Origin: Muricea muricata
Lineage: Eukaryota > Cnidaria > Anthozoa > Malacalcyonacea > Plexauridae
Direction: 5' to 3'
Length of the DNA: 64,000 bases
Assembly (NCBI GenBank): GCA_963855995.1
Contig: OY979728.1
Span: 9,260,004 to 9,324,003, forward strand
The notes below the pieces were generated by a model that saw only the letters and a program-made list of their open reading frames with translations, did not search any database and had not been told where the DNA came from. The position numbers and the translations under genes are program-made. Position 1 is the first letter of the stretch; each line of letters starts with the position of its first letter. This document shows positions 11,286-23,424 of this stretch, piece after piece.

Positions 11286-11660
11286 TAAAAGCTAAATGTT
11301 TATTGATAAAATTTAAAATGTGGATAAAGTTTGCATTCCTATTTAAAAATATATTTGATTTACAAAAAAGGCAATTAGAACTAAAATTAAGTTCTTTGCA
11401 GGTTCACATGGTAAACAAAACAGTTTAGGTTTGCTGGAAACGCTACTTAAGTTTGTGAGTGCAAAGCGTACGTATGCTCAGAAAGGCTCAGATGTTCATT
11501 CTTCATGAACTAATTAAGTTATTAGACTGCTATTTAATAATAGTAGAATCATACTAGAATACTAATGCAAGTGCTGTAATTTGATTGGCTACTATATACT
11601 CGCTATCTTTCCTCGATAGATCTAACTTTGTGTCAGGGAGCTATTTTGGTGTCATATAGA

Positions 11661-11804
11661 ACAAATAATGAATATTTTCATTCGTGCAATGGTAAGAACA
11701 TATATATATTCATTCGCTGAACGATGGAATGCTCCAGTCAGCTTGGCTTCGTTCACTTCATGAAAATATTCTTACCATTGCACTCATAAACATTCGTTAT
11801 TTGT
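11661..11804. mobile_element. MITE family 'ACAAATAATGAA', copy 2
   Basis: A 144-bp fold-back element with the same terminal and subterminal blocks as 6754-6900: ACAAATAATGAAT, GCAATGGTAAGAACA, and their complements. Confidence 0.75.
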
Positions 11805-13587
11805 ATATTTTTACATTTGAGATTAGATATATGAATTTTGAATTTTGTAACAATATATTATGCTTCGGCGAAGAGGAATAATGATTAAAATTGAAGTTAA
11901 GAATTGAACTCAATATTATAATCTGATGCCAAATTTAACATTATCAGTTTTGTTTCTACGTTGCACTTTTAAACGGCCTCTTTTCACAAGGCCGTTATTC
12001 TTGCTTTAAGAATATCAGCGGGACTGCTCAGACCGGGTAAATGATGAGCACCCAGTTTAACATTGGCCCTATCACAACTGTTCTTAATCGCCGTGAGTAA
12101 CGCCATAACTAGTCACGCTGTTATAAACATGGACAAAAGTCTTTTGAAATTCCCACGTCGGCCTCACGTTGTGAATCACTGGTTTTATATCTTCATTCAT
12201 TCGCCATAAGTTGACACGAAAGCAGTTTGCTTAGTTGAGCCATCGTTTTGCCAAGCCGAAGCCGAAGGGCAAGCAAGCGGTTGGAACGAAGTTGGACCAG
12301 TTTTAGTACCAGGCAACGAACTTTGAATTGATCCGTGTTCGGTATTTTAAGTTATAATCTTCGTTTCTATACAGAAGTTATATCTTAGTACCATATACTG
12401 AGTGAAGTGATGTTATAGCAAAGACAAAGTCGTGTGGACATTGTTTCGTTTCGTGGCATTTGCTTGAAGTTTTTTGTAAACCTGGTAAGTGGCTCCAAGT
12501 GCATGTCACTTATCTATTCAATCGTATACATCGATGTTATCTGAACGAATTATAATACCGGGATGTGGCAATATCATGCTCAGTTATATTTGGTATCTGT
12601 ACATATTTTGAATTAAATTAATTAATATATGAAAATTAAAATTATCTTGAAGTTAAAATGGGCTCCGAAAGCTCTCGCAAAAAAACTCTATTGAATAAGG
12701 GAAATGAACTACATATAATAATAACGTCCCAACGTGTACATGTGTACACTGCGTTAGACCACAGGCCAACGTTACGTCAGTGCATATTATTATCATTTAT
12801 AATGTATGCAATGACGTAAAGTGCGTGACTCACACTATTTGCTGGGATGCCTGTGGTTATTAGACTTGCATATTTGCGAATCACTGGCTATTTCCGATCC
12901 TAAAACCACTAAATTCCTTATGAATTATAATTTAATTTATTTCCATATTTACTTAGAGTCTACTTACCAAACATGTTTAGTTCAGAGTAAAAGACTCACA
13001 GTCGACTCAGCCAGATACAATTCCAACCTATTATAGACCAAATTTAAGTTTGACCTGATCATAATAATAATAATAATGATAATAATAATGGTGTATTATG
13101 GCATTTCCATGCTAGTGCATGGCTCTTCATCCTAAATTACAATTATAGTAGGTAGAACATATAATAAATATACTATATACATATATTTACAATAAGAAAT
13201 TATACTAGAAATACATAGTTGTAGTAAGTTATTAACTAAAGTATACGAGCTTGTGCTCTTTCCATAAGCACTGTCCTCGTTTTTTTAACATACTCCTGAT
13301 AGGTTATACAGTCCCTAATATCTTGTGGAAAACTGTTAAATATTAAAGCCGCTGAATGTTCGAACGTATCGTTCATCTTCGGAATTTCTAATTTCTTGCC
13401 ATCATTGCTGCGTACTTGCGTAGCACTCTAACTTGTCGTACTTCTCTGACCGACAAGTACGATGGCCAGTTCTTAAGATAGATGGCTTTATAAGTGAGTT
13501 TGGCAATGTTAAACTCAATTCTTTCTTTAACTGGTAACCAATTTAACGCAAGGACATTCTCAGCGTTTGCATATGAGCATGCACCTA
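11805..13587. other. Gene-free upstream region of copy C
   Basis: No protein match. A strong donor-like site, CCTG|GTAAGT, at 12484-12490 follows a moderately GC-rich stretch (12190-12480). That stretch could be an untranslated first exon of the gene starting at 14845, but nothing proves it. A microsatellite of ATA/ATG units is at 13063-13091. The small open frames at 12821-13036 and 13388-13657 look random. Confidence 0.4.
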
Positions 13588-13830
13588 CACAGCAAAAAAC
13601 GCACAACCTGTTCTGGCCTGATGAAAACAGCATTGAACAATGTTTTGCTGCCCACATTGTTCAAGGTTGTCAACAATATTGTTCAACATTGTTACACCTG
13701 ATTGCAGGTTAATTCAGGCTCATCAACTTGTTCAGTATTGTTAACAACCTAGAACAATGTGGGCAGCACAACATTGTTCAATGCTGTTTTCATCAGGCCA
13801 GAACAGGTTGTGCGTTTTTTGCTGTGTAGA
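13588..13830. mobile_element. MITE family 'CACAGC', copy 1
   Basis: Near-perfect fold-back element: it starts CTACACAGCAAAAAACGCAC and ends with its reverse complement. The subterminal ACAACCTGTTCTGGCCTGATG, GAACAATGT and GTTGTCAACAATATT blocks are also inverted. Four more copies are at 18555, 31959, 34366 and 41068. TA at the borders fits a Tc1/mariner-like family. Confidence 0.9.
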
Positions 13831-14844
13831 AAGAGCGTCTTGAAATTAGTAAATTTACATATACAGTTTAGCTGCGGTTGTAAAACACGGAAGACTTCCC
13901 GCGGCTCTTCTGTTAAAGTTGTTTTATATTTTTTTATTTGACAGTAGATTATAAAAGAAGTACACAACAGTTTTTTGCGTGCTGATATGTGTGGGTATAT
14001 ATCAACACGCGCAGGGTGTTTCCACACAATTTCTTGTTTTTCCAATTTCCCTCGGGTTGATAAAACTCATACTCATACTTTGTCGCCACAAAATGGTGAA
14101 TTTATAAGGAATTTTGACTAGTTCCAGACTTCGGGGAGAAAGAATTTCGCGCGGTCGCAAGGAGTGTGATTTATTTGTGTCAAGCAGAGTTTACAAAAAA
14201 GAAATAAATTCGAGATGAAAAAAGGTTCAGAAAACGTTTCGAATAAAGGAAAACAGATTTTACGGGACTTTTAACGTGAAAGATGAAAAAAAAATGCGAT
14301 AATGCAAATGATAAGAGCAGAGAATACAATCTCGTAATATATCAACACAGAAAATGTTTCACATGACATATAACGCCCGGCCGGGAAAGCAGATCCGCTT
14401 TTCCGCCAGTCAAAGGGCGCAACACAAATGTATTCAAACTTCACAACATGATACTTTCCATATATCTGAAATCATTTCGCAACTAAACTAAGTCAATTTA
14501 ATCATTTCAAGAATTAAAATGCTCTTTCTAGCCCTGTTGATACTGAATTCGTCTTGCCCCAACATCAAAATTTTGTCCATAATGGCAATTTTCTATTTCC
14601 TCTTTTTTCGTAAAACCTCTGCAATGGTTGTGGCAACTTCTGTGTTTTCCTCATCAATTTTTACTGAGTTTCTCAAGCATTTAACGAATGCGCCCTATTA
14701 CTTTTGTTATGTAGTAATTTAGTGTGCAATTCATCCATTTAATTCTTACTTTATCTCGTTCGTAGCGACGAGTAAAGTTACTGCATCAACTTACACGTGC
14801 ATCAACGTTTGACAAGTTTCGTAATACGAGATTGAAAATACCTC
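13831..14844. other. Gene-free stretch before copy C
   Basis: No supported coding sequence. The region probably includes the proximal promoter or 5' untranslated region of the gene that starts at 14845; no TATA box or other fixed element could be pinned down. Confidence 0.4.
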
Positions 14845-17255
14845 ATGGTGAAGCAGACATTTCCAAGTATTAACAAATTTAGAAATGGTAACGTGAGGTG
14901 AGTGAATTTGCAATACCGTATGTAAATCTCCGATTATAACACCCCCCCCCGTGTATAAGCCTATCAAATTACTAACTTTCAAACAGTTCTAAATATAACA
15001 CCACCCTCCCCCCACCCCCACCCCCACCCCCGAATATAGCCCGCCCGTCTATAAGCCCATTACACTATTATGTTATGTTAATATATTAAATTGTGTATAT
15101 TAACATGTTAATGTACTAAATTATGTATATTTTCGCGTTAAAAATTGACAATAAATACCGTACTTGGTTTATATTAACTGACGTAAGCTGTGGTCTATGT
15201 ATAAGCCCCCCCCCCCCCGTTACGAACTTATATAAGGCCAGGACTTATAATCGGAGGTTTACGGTGGACATTTTAATACGGGCCTTTTTAATACGTGACA
15301 TTTGCGACATACCTGTGATCTTGCAACAGCCAGACCTGACATCTTGCAATACAGTTGATCAACCAGCCGTTATCATGAGGTTTTCACACAGCTTGCCCCA
15401 ACTTTTCGAAAACTAGTTTTCCTGGATTGTCAAAAGTTGTTATTCACAGGCTTGCTTCAACAAAATGTAGCAAGCCTGTAAATGACAATTTGCAACAAGT
15501 CTGATTTTAAAAACTGTTGCAACTTGATAAAATTGACAATTTTGTCGCGACTTGTTGAAAATTGAAATTTGTAACAAGCCAGTAAAATCAAGAACCTGCA
15601 ACAAATCATACAATAAACCGATACATTGCAGTAAACAATACCTAACGCTCGTTTCAAATCCCCCCCTGCCCCGATTGGGAGTTTGGGACACGAGAGTTGA
15701 GGAAAACTCATGCAAAATTTTGCTTCTCAATCTTTCTTTTTGAACAAGGCTTGACATTCTTCCGTCTCGTTTCAGGTCGACGAACCGCGCACGAGTATTT
15801 AAGATTATACTCGTTATATTCGGAATTTCACAAGTCGCCTTCGTGATCACGTGGCATTTTCGTGCACCGATCGCACAGCGACAAATGTCGAAGATACATC
15901 ATATGCACCACAGTCCAAAAACAGTCACAAAAAATGTTTTCACGGAATTTAAAGGTACCTCAGATGAGCTTGCGGATAAACTAAGGGCTGGGTTTGGTGG
16001 GCAGATTTCAATACAATACATTGACAGTAGCGGAGGAGAAAATATCGATTTCAAATACGCAAAAGCTTCGTTCCCCAAAATGATTGATTTTTCGAAGGTC
16101 AATCTTAAAAAGCAGGCGGCACAAAAGCCCGTGGGTTACGTCCGGGTTTACTCGCGGTACTGGGAACAAATGACCATGAATGTGCGGTCGGCAATGAGCT
16201 TGGCGGGTCAAGCCAAGATCGGAGGAAGGGCAGTTCTCGAACCCAGAGTGAAGGATTCGGTGTTCAATCGAGTAGGCCGTTCCTTGGGGATATATTTCGA
16301 TCTCGGACACTTGAACAAGATACTCGCGACCAGCGGTTACTCCACATTTGCCAACGAGAACGAGTACAATAAGGCATGCTCATCGACGAATGCGAATCAC
16401 GTGAACATACACTTTCTCTACCCTAAAAAAGGGATCGATTTTACCAAAGAGAAATTGAAGTTGAACGACAAGGAATATGAGGAGATCAGTATGAAAGCAA
16501 GCAAGACTGGCTGGACAGAATGCAAAGCCCTGTCGAATTTCATCCAAGAGAATCCAAATTCGAAGCAATACTGTGTGGATCCGAGCAAGTTTACTAAATG
16601 GGAAAAGCTGGAAAAGGACGTAATCAAAGGAGCGAAGTGTTTGACAATTGCTACGTGGCGTGGAATTGGCGGAGGATTTCGAACGTACTTCAGTGAAAAC
16701 GAATTCAAAATCAAATCACGAGACATTCAGTTTGCGCTAAAACCGCCACAGGATATCTTAAATGAAGTAACGCGGTTTAAGAAACGCTTTCTTCCGGGTC
16801 GTTATATCGCGGTACAGGTGAGGGGAGAGCGAGTGGTTATACCGCATAGCTTGAACCGTCTTCGAAGTTGTCTACGTCTCTTAGCCGAAGTTGTAGGCGT
16901 GTTAAAGACTTTATCCGACATCACCGAAGTATTTATCGCTTCAGATATGTCTGATTTTGGTTCGGGTTCGTGGAAAGGATCACTGAAAGGCGAGGTGTAC
17001 AACGAGAATACTTTGACAGACCTTCATAGTTTTCTAGTATCAAGTACGGGCGGCATCGAGTACAAACCTGGCAATGTTGACCATGTTGACCATGGTGTGG
17101 TGGCGCTCACTGAAATGAACCTTATTGCGCAGGCGCAACACTTGATCACGATTGGCACAGGATCTTTCCAGGAATGGATCAAAGCGAGATTCTTAGACCA
17201 CCATCGCAATGAAGAACGTCCTTTATGGTCGTTAACGACTATGTGTTCGATATAA
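14845..17255 (+). CDS. O-fucosyltransferase-like type II membrane protein, copy C (diverged)
   Basis: Two coding exons: 14845-14897 (MVKQTFPSINKFRNGNV plus two bases) and 15776-17255; 510 residues. Exon 1 ends at a strong donor (GAG|GTGAGT). Exon 2 follows a pyrimidine-rich acceptor (CTCGTTTCAG). The phase-2 junction is the same as in copies A and B and leads straight into a signal anchor (VFKIILVIFGISQVAFVITW). The lumenal domain has YWEQMT, GRAVLEPRVKDS, WRGIGGGFR, IAVQVRGE, FIASDMSDFGSGSWKGS and LITIGTGSFQEW. It shares all family motifs but is clearly diverged and lies in the opposite orientation, so it is an older duplicate. Fold assignment to the GDP-fucose O-fucosyltransferase group is by motif shape; the reaction is unproven. 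Confidence 0.62.
14914..15266. mobile_element. MITE with C-rich subterminal repeats
   Basis: In the intron of copy C. It starts TACCGTATGTAAATCTCCGA and ends with the complement TATAATCGGAGGTTTACGGT. Inside, TATAAGCCC-type units with long C runs (14941, 15001-15030, 15208-15218) recur. Non-coding. Confidence 0.75.
15290..15620. repeat. Degenerate CAACAAGT/ACTTGTTG repeat
   Basis: Short motifs such as CTTGCAACA, TTGCAACAAGTCTGAT and CTTGTTGAAAATTG recur on both strands. The stretch at 53810-54160 in the receptor gene has similar composition. No clear ends are seen. Confidence 0.4.
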
Positions 17256-18554
17256 ATGTATTTTGAGTTATTTAATGCTGAATAACGACATCTTGCTGGC
17301 CTTTTTGCTTAACTCATTTTTTGGCATTTTTGTAGAAAACTTAAATAGTTTCAAAACTTTATTGGCGATGTGAACTGGAACAAAAATCCCATTGTAGATC
17401 ACTAAATCACTCGGGCACTAAATAAGTAAATCATAAGGTAATATTCATGAGTTTTATCATACCTTCGACATTCGATTAGGCAAACATTCAAAACTTGACA
17501 TTTGTCAAAATATGATTCGGGCAAAAACGTCAGTAAGCTGTCTATGAAAGAGTAGTTTTTCGCCCCGTATGTTCAGAATATCAAAACAGAAATATGTTTG
17601 TCGTTCAGTAACAAAAGCTCAAAACATAAACTTGAAAATAGGATTTCAAATATTTTTAGCAACCTCATTTTGAATTTCCGTGGCAACTTGGCAAACAAAC
17701 ACAAATTCTAAGTTTATTGTTTGCTACGATTGCTTTCAATGGCAAAAGTTCAATGCGGCTGGTTGTGAGCATACTGAGGGTTTTAGAATTTAAATAGTTT
17801 GCCTTATGCATAGAATCTATATTTAGTGAGAGAAGAATAGCTTTATAAAAGCAAAATAGTTTTGTTGTGTAAATATAATCATGTATACGTTGAATGAAAT
17901 TTAAATATATGAATTTATGTCAAGTTGGGTTTATGGTACGTCCTTTGTGGCAATGAAAAGGTAGAATTGGTCCTAAGTTCTCAAGTGAGAGGGGAAGGGC
18001 GATATTTGCCAGCTTCTTGTTCCCACAAGTGAGGGGTAGGGGTCGAATTTTGTTTCACTTTGTATCGACAAACAGTTAGAATCGTTTACTATGCATATGA
18101 TTCAAAATATTTATTTTTTTAAAAAAATGATGTATCTCAAAAAAGATAAATATGATCATGATTTTGCCATTCTTTACACAGTAAACTCATTTCATTTAAA
18201 AAATGTTCTTTAAGTCTTCATACAAAATAAATATATAATAAATGCATTAATCGTTCAAAGTACCCAGACATTCTAAAAGGGTATATTGTTTTAGTCCTAA
18301 GTCTAAGGCTAGAAAATAGGTTAATGCAAACAGCCATGGCAAAATTGAGAAATGAGTTGGTGTCTTTGGTGCCAGAAAAATAAAAGTTAAAACTAAAGCC
18401 TTATTATCTCAAACGAAAAGCTTCGAAGGTTGTTTGCACTATTCGTTCCATAGCGCATGGCTGGTGCATGTCTCATGACTATCGAACTCTCCCTTCAAAC
18501 AATCCATGCATGCTTTGCGGTCTCGAATAGGAAACGGCTGATGGCTGTTAGACA
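17256..18554. other. 3' flank of copy C, gene-free
   Basis: AT-rich sequence with no recognisable gene. The 3' untranslated region of copy C must lie at its start; no unambiguous AATAAA close to the stop was identified. Confidence 0.4.
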
Positions 18555-18772
18555 GCAAAAAATGAACAACCTGTTGAGGGTTGATGAGAACAGGATTGAA
18601 CAGTGTTTTGCTGCCCACATTGTTCTAGACTGTTGACAATATTGAACAATGTTGTTGAGCCTGATTCGGGTGTAACAATGCTGAAGAATATTGTAAACAA
18701 CTGTGAACAATGTGGGCAGCAAAACATTGCTCAATCCTGTTCTGATCAACCCTGAACAGGTTGTAGCGGTAT
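18555..18772. mobile_element. MITE family 'CACAGC', copy 2
   Basis: Fold-back copy with GACAGCAAAAAATGAACAAC at the left, the inverted AACAATGTGGGCAGCAAAAC block, and ACAGGTTGT at the right. It is more diverged at its right terminus. Confidence 0.8.
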
Positions 18773-18918
18773 CTTAATCAGAATTGGGTTCATGTCTTTA
18801 TGAACCCTTATGCAATTTGGCGAGAGTTTTACTAAATTACATGCTATTGTTGATGCGCATGGTATGAAATGCTGAGCACACAGTTTCTTTACTACCTAGA
18901 GGAAAATAAAACAGAGTA

Positions 18919-19004
18919 CGAAGTTTCGAGTGAAGCCCTTCGTCTGGAAGTTAATGGCACACTACTAAATTTCCGACGACGGGCCTTCACTCGAGACGTC
19001 GAAT
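18919..19004. repeat. Inverted pair of GACGAAGGGC...CTCGAAAC motifs
   Basis: The minus-strand segment 18919-18949 reads GACGAAGGGCTTCACTCGAA and continues ACTTCG. The plus-strand segment 18976-19004 reads GACGACGGGCCTTCACTCGA and continues GACGTCG. They face each other across about 26 bases. The arrangement is hammerhead-like (see findings). Confidence 0.55.
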
Positions 19005-19385
19005 GAACCATTCCCCTTTTAGACAAACTTTTGAATTAGGAATATTCATTAGCACAGCTTGAAAGAGGATCCTACATTTGGCAAAATTGTTAGAAAACAT
19101 TGTAAGATGTGGAAAATATAGTCCTGTGAAGTTTGCAAATTTCGTATGCTTTTGCATAATGTACAGAAAAGTGTAATCAGATTTCGAAATGTGATTACAC
19201 TTTCCCGCTGATAATACAAAAGTGTACAAAATTTGCAAACTTCACAGGGTTATATTTTCCACATTTTACAATATTTTGGAACCAAACTTCACAACTTTAC
19301 TAAATTTAGGATGCTTTCTCCAGCTGTGCTAATGAATATTCCTAATTCAAAAGTTTGTCCAAATTAAAAGCGAATGGTCCATTCT
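19003..19385. mobile_element. MITE with ~190-bp inverted repeats, copy 1
   Basis: About 380 bp, almost entirely self-complementary. It starts GAATGAACCATTCCCCTTTT, holds ACAAACTTTTGAATTAGG and TTTGCAAATTTCGTATGC near the centre, and ends with the complementary blocks. A related copy is at 37983-38340. Confidence 0.85.
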
Positions 19386-19470
19386 GTTTTATCGTTTCGA
19401 GTATTAAAAGAACCTATGAAATATGTCGTTGTACGGCTCAATAATTCTTTACAATTGCAAATTACTACTT

Positions 19471-22400
19471 TTATAAATAACCTTTTTCAGTCATATAATT
19501 TACTAACGAGCCAGCGTCTGAGAGCTGGGAAAAGGCGGAGTTCTTACATGCTTTCAACTGTTGCGACGAGAGATCGGGCGAGCAGCTAGACACGTGATAC
19601 ATATGGACCAATCCTGGGTCCGGTGTTCGTATAACGTCATATCTACCGCTGGCCAGAAATTGTTCAAACAACCTGACATCTTCGAGACCCCAACCTTTGA
19701 TATTCAAATTAAAACCTCCCACCTTGACGACGTCATCACCGTAAACACAAACTATACCGAAACCATATTTCCGCCAGAAACCAGCTTCGTTTTGCAGATT
19801 TTCATACTCCAACGATCTTCTTTTCGCTTGTCCATAACTTTCACGATTAATTGTTGAGAGTGAAATGCTTTGGTTGAATTGACTAAACACCATTGGGTAA
19901 TACACACGCCTCCCTTTAAGCGTATTTAGTCGACATCGGTTCAAAAATTCCGTGTCGAAAACCAAGTCTACATCACAAAAAAACAGCAAACTGCCGGGGC
20001 TGAATTGGGCCACTCCAAGTTGTAGCGCCAGTCCCCTCGAGAAGTCCCCCGTCACTACTTTCCACGTGACATGAAAGTTGTTGTAATTCTCCGTGTAACT
20101 CTTCAAAATTCTTTTGTGTTCCTTGTCGTCTGCCACCTTTGGGAAATACATTATTAGCAGTTTAACTTTTTCGTTTTTTACCAAAACAATCCTTTCAAAA
20201 TTCGCCAGGAATCTTTTGAAAGCTTGCAGTCGGCCAGCCAGCGGCAAAATTAAGTTTACAAAAGGTCGCTCGGCCGCGTGTACGGTTCGAGACGTGTAAA
20301 TCAGGTTTCCAAACGGCTGCTGAATATGGGCTTGGTATTGTACGTTCAAAGGCAGCTTCCTTTGGCTAAAACCAATATGTTGATACATCATCATTCGTAA
20401 ATCGAAAATATACTGGATTCCTTTTGTGGGCGCTAGTCTAACATAGCCTAAATTTACTTTTGAAAGAAATAGCTCACGATATATAACTTTTCTGGCATCC
20501 AGGTTAATTTCCGCCAGTGTTTGGCGCAGAAGTAAGTTCAGATTCCTTTTGACAGAGTATTCAACAGGCAGAATTGGGCCAGATGAAACGCTGAAGAGTT
20601 TCTTTGGATCAAACAGCTCCCAATGCAAGGTTGCATTTAATGGCACCTCTTGGTTTAAGTCTTTTTTACTTTTTAATCTAGTCGCTTGAAGACTTCCTAA
20701 AGGAGTTCGCATAAGTTTTTTAAGGTTTTGCAGAGTGTTGGATATCTTCGTAGACCGTAGTTGCACAGCGGTAATTTTTTGCGCCAGGAAGTGGGAATGA
20801 ATACGATACATGTAAGCCGGGTTTTTAACAGGATGCAACGTGATTGCACTTTGGACAGCTTTGGTGTCCAGGTCCCAATGAAACGCATTCGTTTTACTTT
20901 GGTTGTGATAAAAAAGCCACTGCATCTGTGAAATTAAAGTACTGTAATTAGTGTTTCGGACAAGTTTTCTTGTGAAGTCTAGTTTCCATGCAGTGGCGAA
21001 TGTTTCCATATAGTGGTGAATATATCAAAGTTACCAATGTGATAAATTATGTTCTCTTAATTCAAACGACTGAAAATTCAATCTAATGGATTGAATTTTC
21101 AATCTTTTTTGGATTGTTTTTAGGGAAGTTTTCTATTGAAAAGTAATCTAATTGAGTGACATATTTCAATCGATTGGAACACTGAAAGAGTATATTCAAT
21201 CTATTATATTAAAGTGCTTATGAAACGAAATTTGGTCTAACATTTTGTTCATTGCATTTCAAAAGATTTTCAAAAACTCATTATGCATAATGACGTCACT
21301 GGTTAAGTTATTATCATATCAAATAGAATTGAATATCTCGACAAGTAAGACAGTAGAAAAAATTCAAGCAAAGAAGTTATATTGTCATTTTAAGTGATCT
21401 TCGCAACGTAATCTTAAAATAGGTGGAAAAAATTTTGTTTCATAGGCACTTTAAAAAATAGTCCATTAGATTGAAAAATTCTTCAAAATTTTGAAAGATT
21501 GAAAAAATCCCTCAAACCAATCTTTTAAATTAAGAGTGTACGCCAATCTACACTAAATACCATAGATAATTTGAATACAGCTCACAAAAGAAAAGATAGA
21601 TCTAGTCTATATCACATCGTCGAGATGACTTTGCTACGACAGTTACGACTAAATGGAAACTAAGCTTAAAGAAAACGATTAAACGTTGAACCAACATGGA
21701 AAATCATCTTCAAGGCGTTGAATCAACGTTGAAAAAAGATTGGAAGCGCAAATTGGATCAACGTTGGTTTCTTGATGTTTGGTTTCTTGACCTTGAGATC
21801 AATCTCAGCAGCCATGACTCAACGTTGAACAGATGTTCCAACCCTGGTGAATGCTGATCACGTGGCTCCCAGATTTTGGGAGCCACTCACATACAGGTAT
21901 CCATTACTAGTTGGGGGAGGATCAGCTTGACCAATATGGATAATGGATTAATGTGTTTCTAAACCATCTCTTCTATTAACTATGGTTGAACTGACGTTAA
22001 AATTGCGCGCGTTGTCAATCACATCAACCATCAAATTTGATCTCTTTCTAACCCTTTCAAATCTTGATCAAAGTTGACAGAAGACGATGACCTCCAACAC
22101 TCACTCGTTCACGTGTTGTTTTCATTTGCCTGACACTGGCACATGAGATAAAAAACTCTCATGCAAACTCTTGTAGTTTCCAACTTTCATTTGAATACAG
22201 TCATTAGAGAGCTAGTAAGATCTGTGCGACCTCACCAAGTCTCTGACGCGATCAGAATCAGAGACAAACCGGGCGATTAAAACTACACACCTGTGCTTTG
22301 TGCAACGAATGTTTAGTTTGCACAGCTTTAGGTCCTCTTTAGCCAGTCAGCTTTGAGTAAACCGCATGACCATAAAGGTCTTACCTAGAATTTCTCAAAG

Positions 22401-23424
22401 TCTGTTTTCCCAAATACAGTTCCCCCAGTACAGTTTCCCGCAATAGAATTACCAAAAAAGTCAACTTGTGGCAAGTTTAGCTATCACCATGAAAATACAC
22501 TCCCAGTAATAATCTAATTATATTACAACGTTCGGAACGATTGAAACGTAAAATAGGCACGCAACGAGATAAGATAAGAAGTTCTATTGTTTTATAACTC
22601 TTACTGGACCAGCCAGTGCGAAGTTGGTCAAAACTCACCTCAAACGACCAGGTACAGGTCACCCCAACGTATTTCCTCACACATCGTCCGACTTCCACAT
22701 CCTCGTGCGAAGAGATCAAATTTCTCAAGCAATGTTCCAAGTGAGGCGCCAACTTCTTCAATACACTTCTGCTCATTATTATCCCCGGACCACCCATACA
22801 AAAGTTGTCGTTCGGTCCGAGTCCCAGCTGGCCTCGCTCGCTCGCAAGACCCTGGCCAGCCTGGCCGATAAACAATTCTTCAGAACTATCAAGATCTCGC
22901 AAAAACCCTTCTAGTTTGTCCGTGCGAATGTAAACATCGTCATCGCAGCGCATGAACCATTCGTAGTCATCGATAAAGTTATCGTGCATGTATTTTAACA
23001 TCATCAGAGACTTGCGTTGCGGCGGGTAGCTATCATCAACGCCGCTTAGAGTAACAACAGGCAACTTGTTTCTCGGATTACCGCTCTCGTTGCCGGCAAA
23101 AAATACCACTCTCCCCGGGACGGTTTTCCCCCACGTATTGTATACAACATCTGCTCTTGAATCAAGGAACTTTTCGGCAGTCATAATGCCAGCGAAAAGC
23201 AAACGTTTTGTGTCTAATTCGTCGGTTAGTTTCCGTAACCTTCCATGTGTTAATATCCGATTAGGTTCGCTCCGTCGCACCATAACACAAGGTTTGCGGA
23301 CTTGATATACGTCTGCGCTATATGTCCAGTTCGATACGGTTAATCCAATATAGACTCCTGTTATTAACATAAAAAGTTTGGTAAAAAACGTGCGACGGTT
23401 GACGAATGTCCGCGTGAATTTCAT
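19471..23424 (-). CDS. CHSY: Chondroitin sulfate synthase-like glycosyltransferase, paralogue 1
   Basis: Two exons: 22639-23424 and 19471-20925; 746 residues. The donor GAG|GTGAGT and acceptor TTTCACAG join in phase 0 (CTWSFE, then MQWLFYHN), matching the known junction region of animal chondroitin synthases. Residues 14-32 are a signal anchor. The N-terminal Fringe-like GlcA-transferase domain has DDDVYIR at 161-167. The C-terminal GalNAc-transferase domain has the metal-binding DVD at 580-582, then YGFGIVCVYGDDV and GWGLEDVRLFEQF. Both acid motifs are present, so a bifunctional chondroitin polymerase in the Golgi is expected, adding GlcA and GalNAc from UDP-sugars. Length is near the usual ~770-800. 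The open frame continuing past each exon boundary is intronic. Which vertebrate CHSY class it corresponds to cannot be decided here. Confidence 0.92.
21060..21545. mobile_element. Putative inverted-repeat element in the intron of CHSY paralogue 1
   Basis: Terminal blocks rich in TTCAATCTAATGGATTGAA at 21075-21110 and their complements GTCCATTAGATTGAAAAATT at 21463-21500 enclose AT-rich DNA. Arms are imperfect. Confidence 0.5.
21683..22085. repeat. Degenerate CAACGTTGAA repeats
   Basis: Several CAACGTTGAA, CAACGTTGGTTT and GTTGAACTGACGTT words recur on both strands in the same intron. No clear element ends. The rest of the intron to 22638 shows nothing recognisable. Confidence 0.5.

Noticed and set aside
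12484..12490. Coding first exon of copy C ending at the strong donor CCTG|GTAAGT
   Set aside because: In the needed phase the sequence before it contains a stop; at best an untranslated exon. The exon at 14845-14897 fits in frame.
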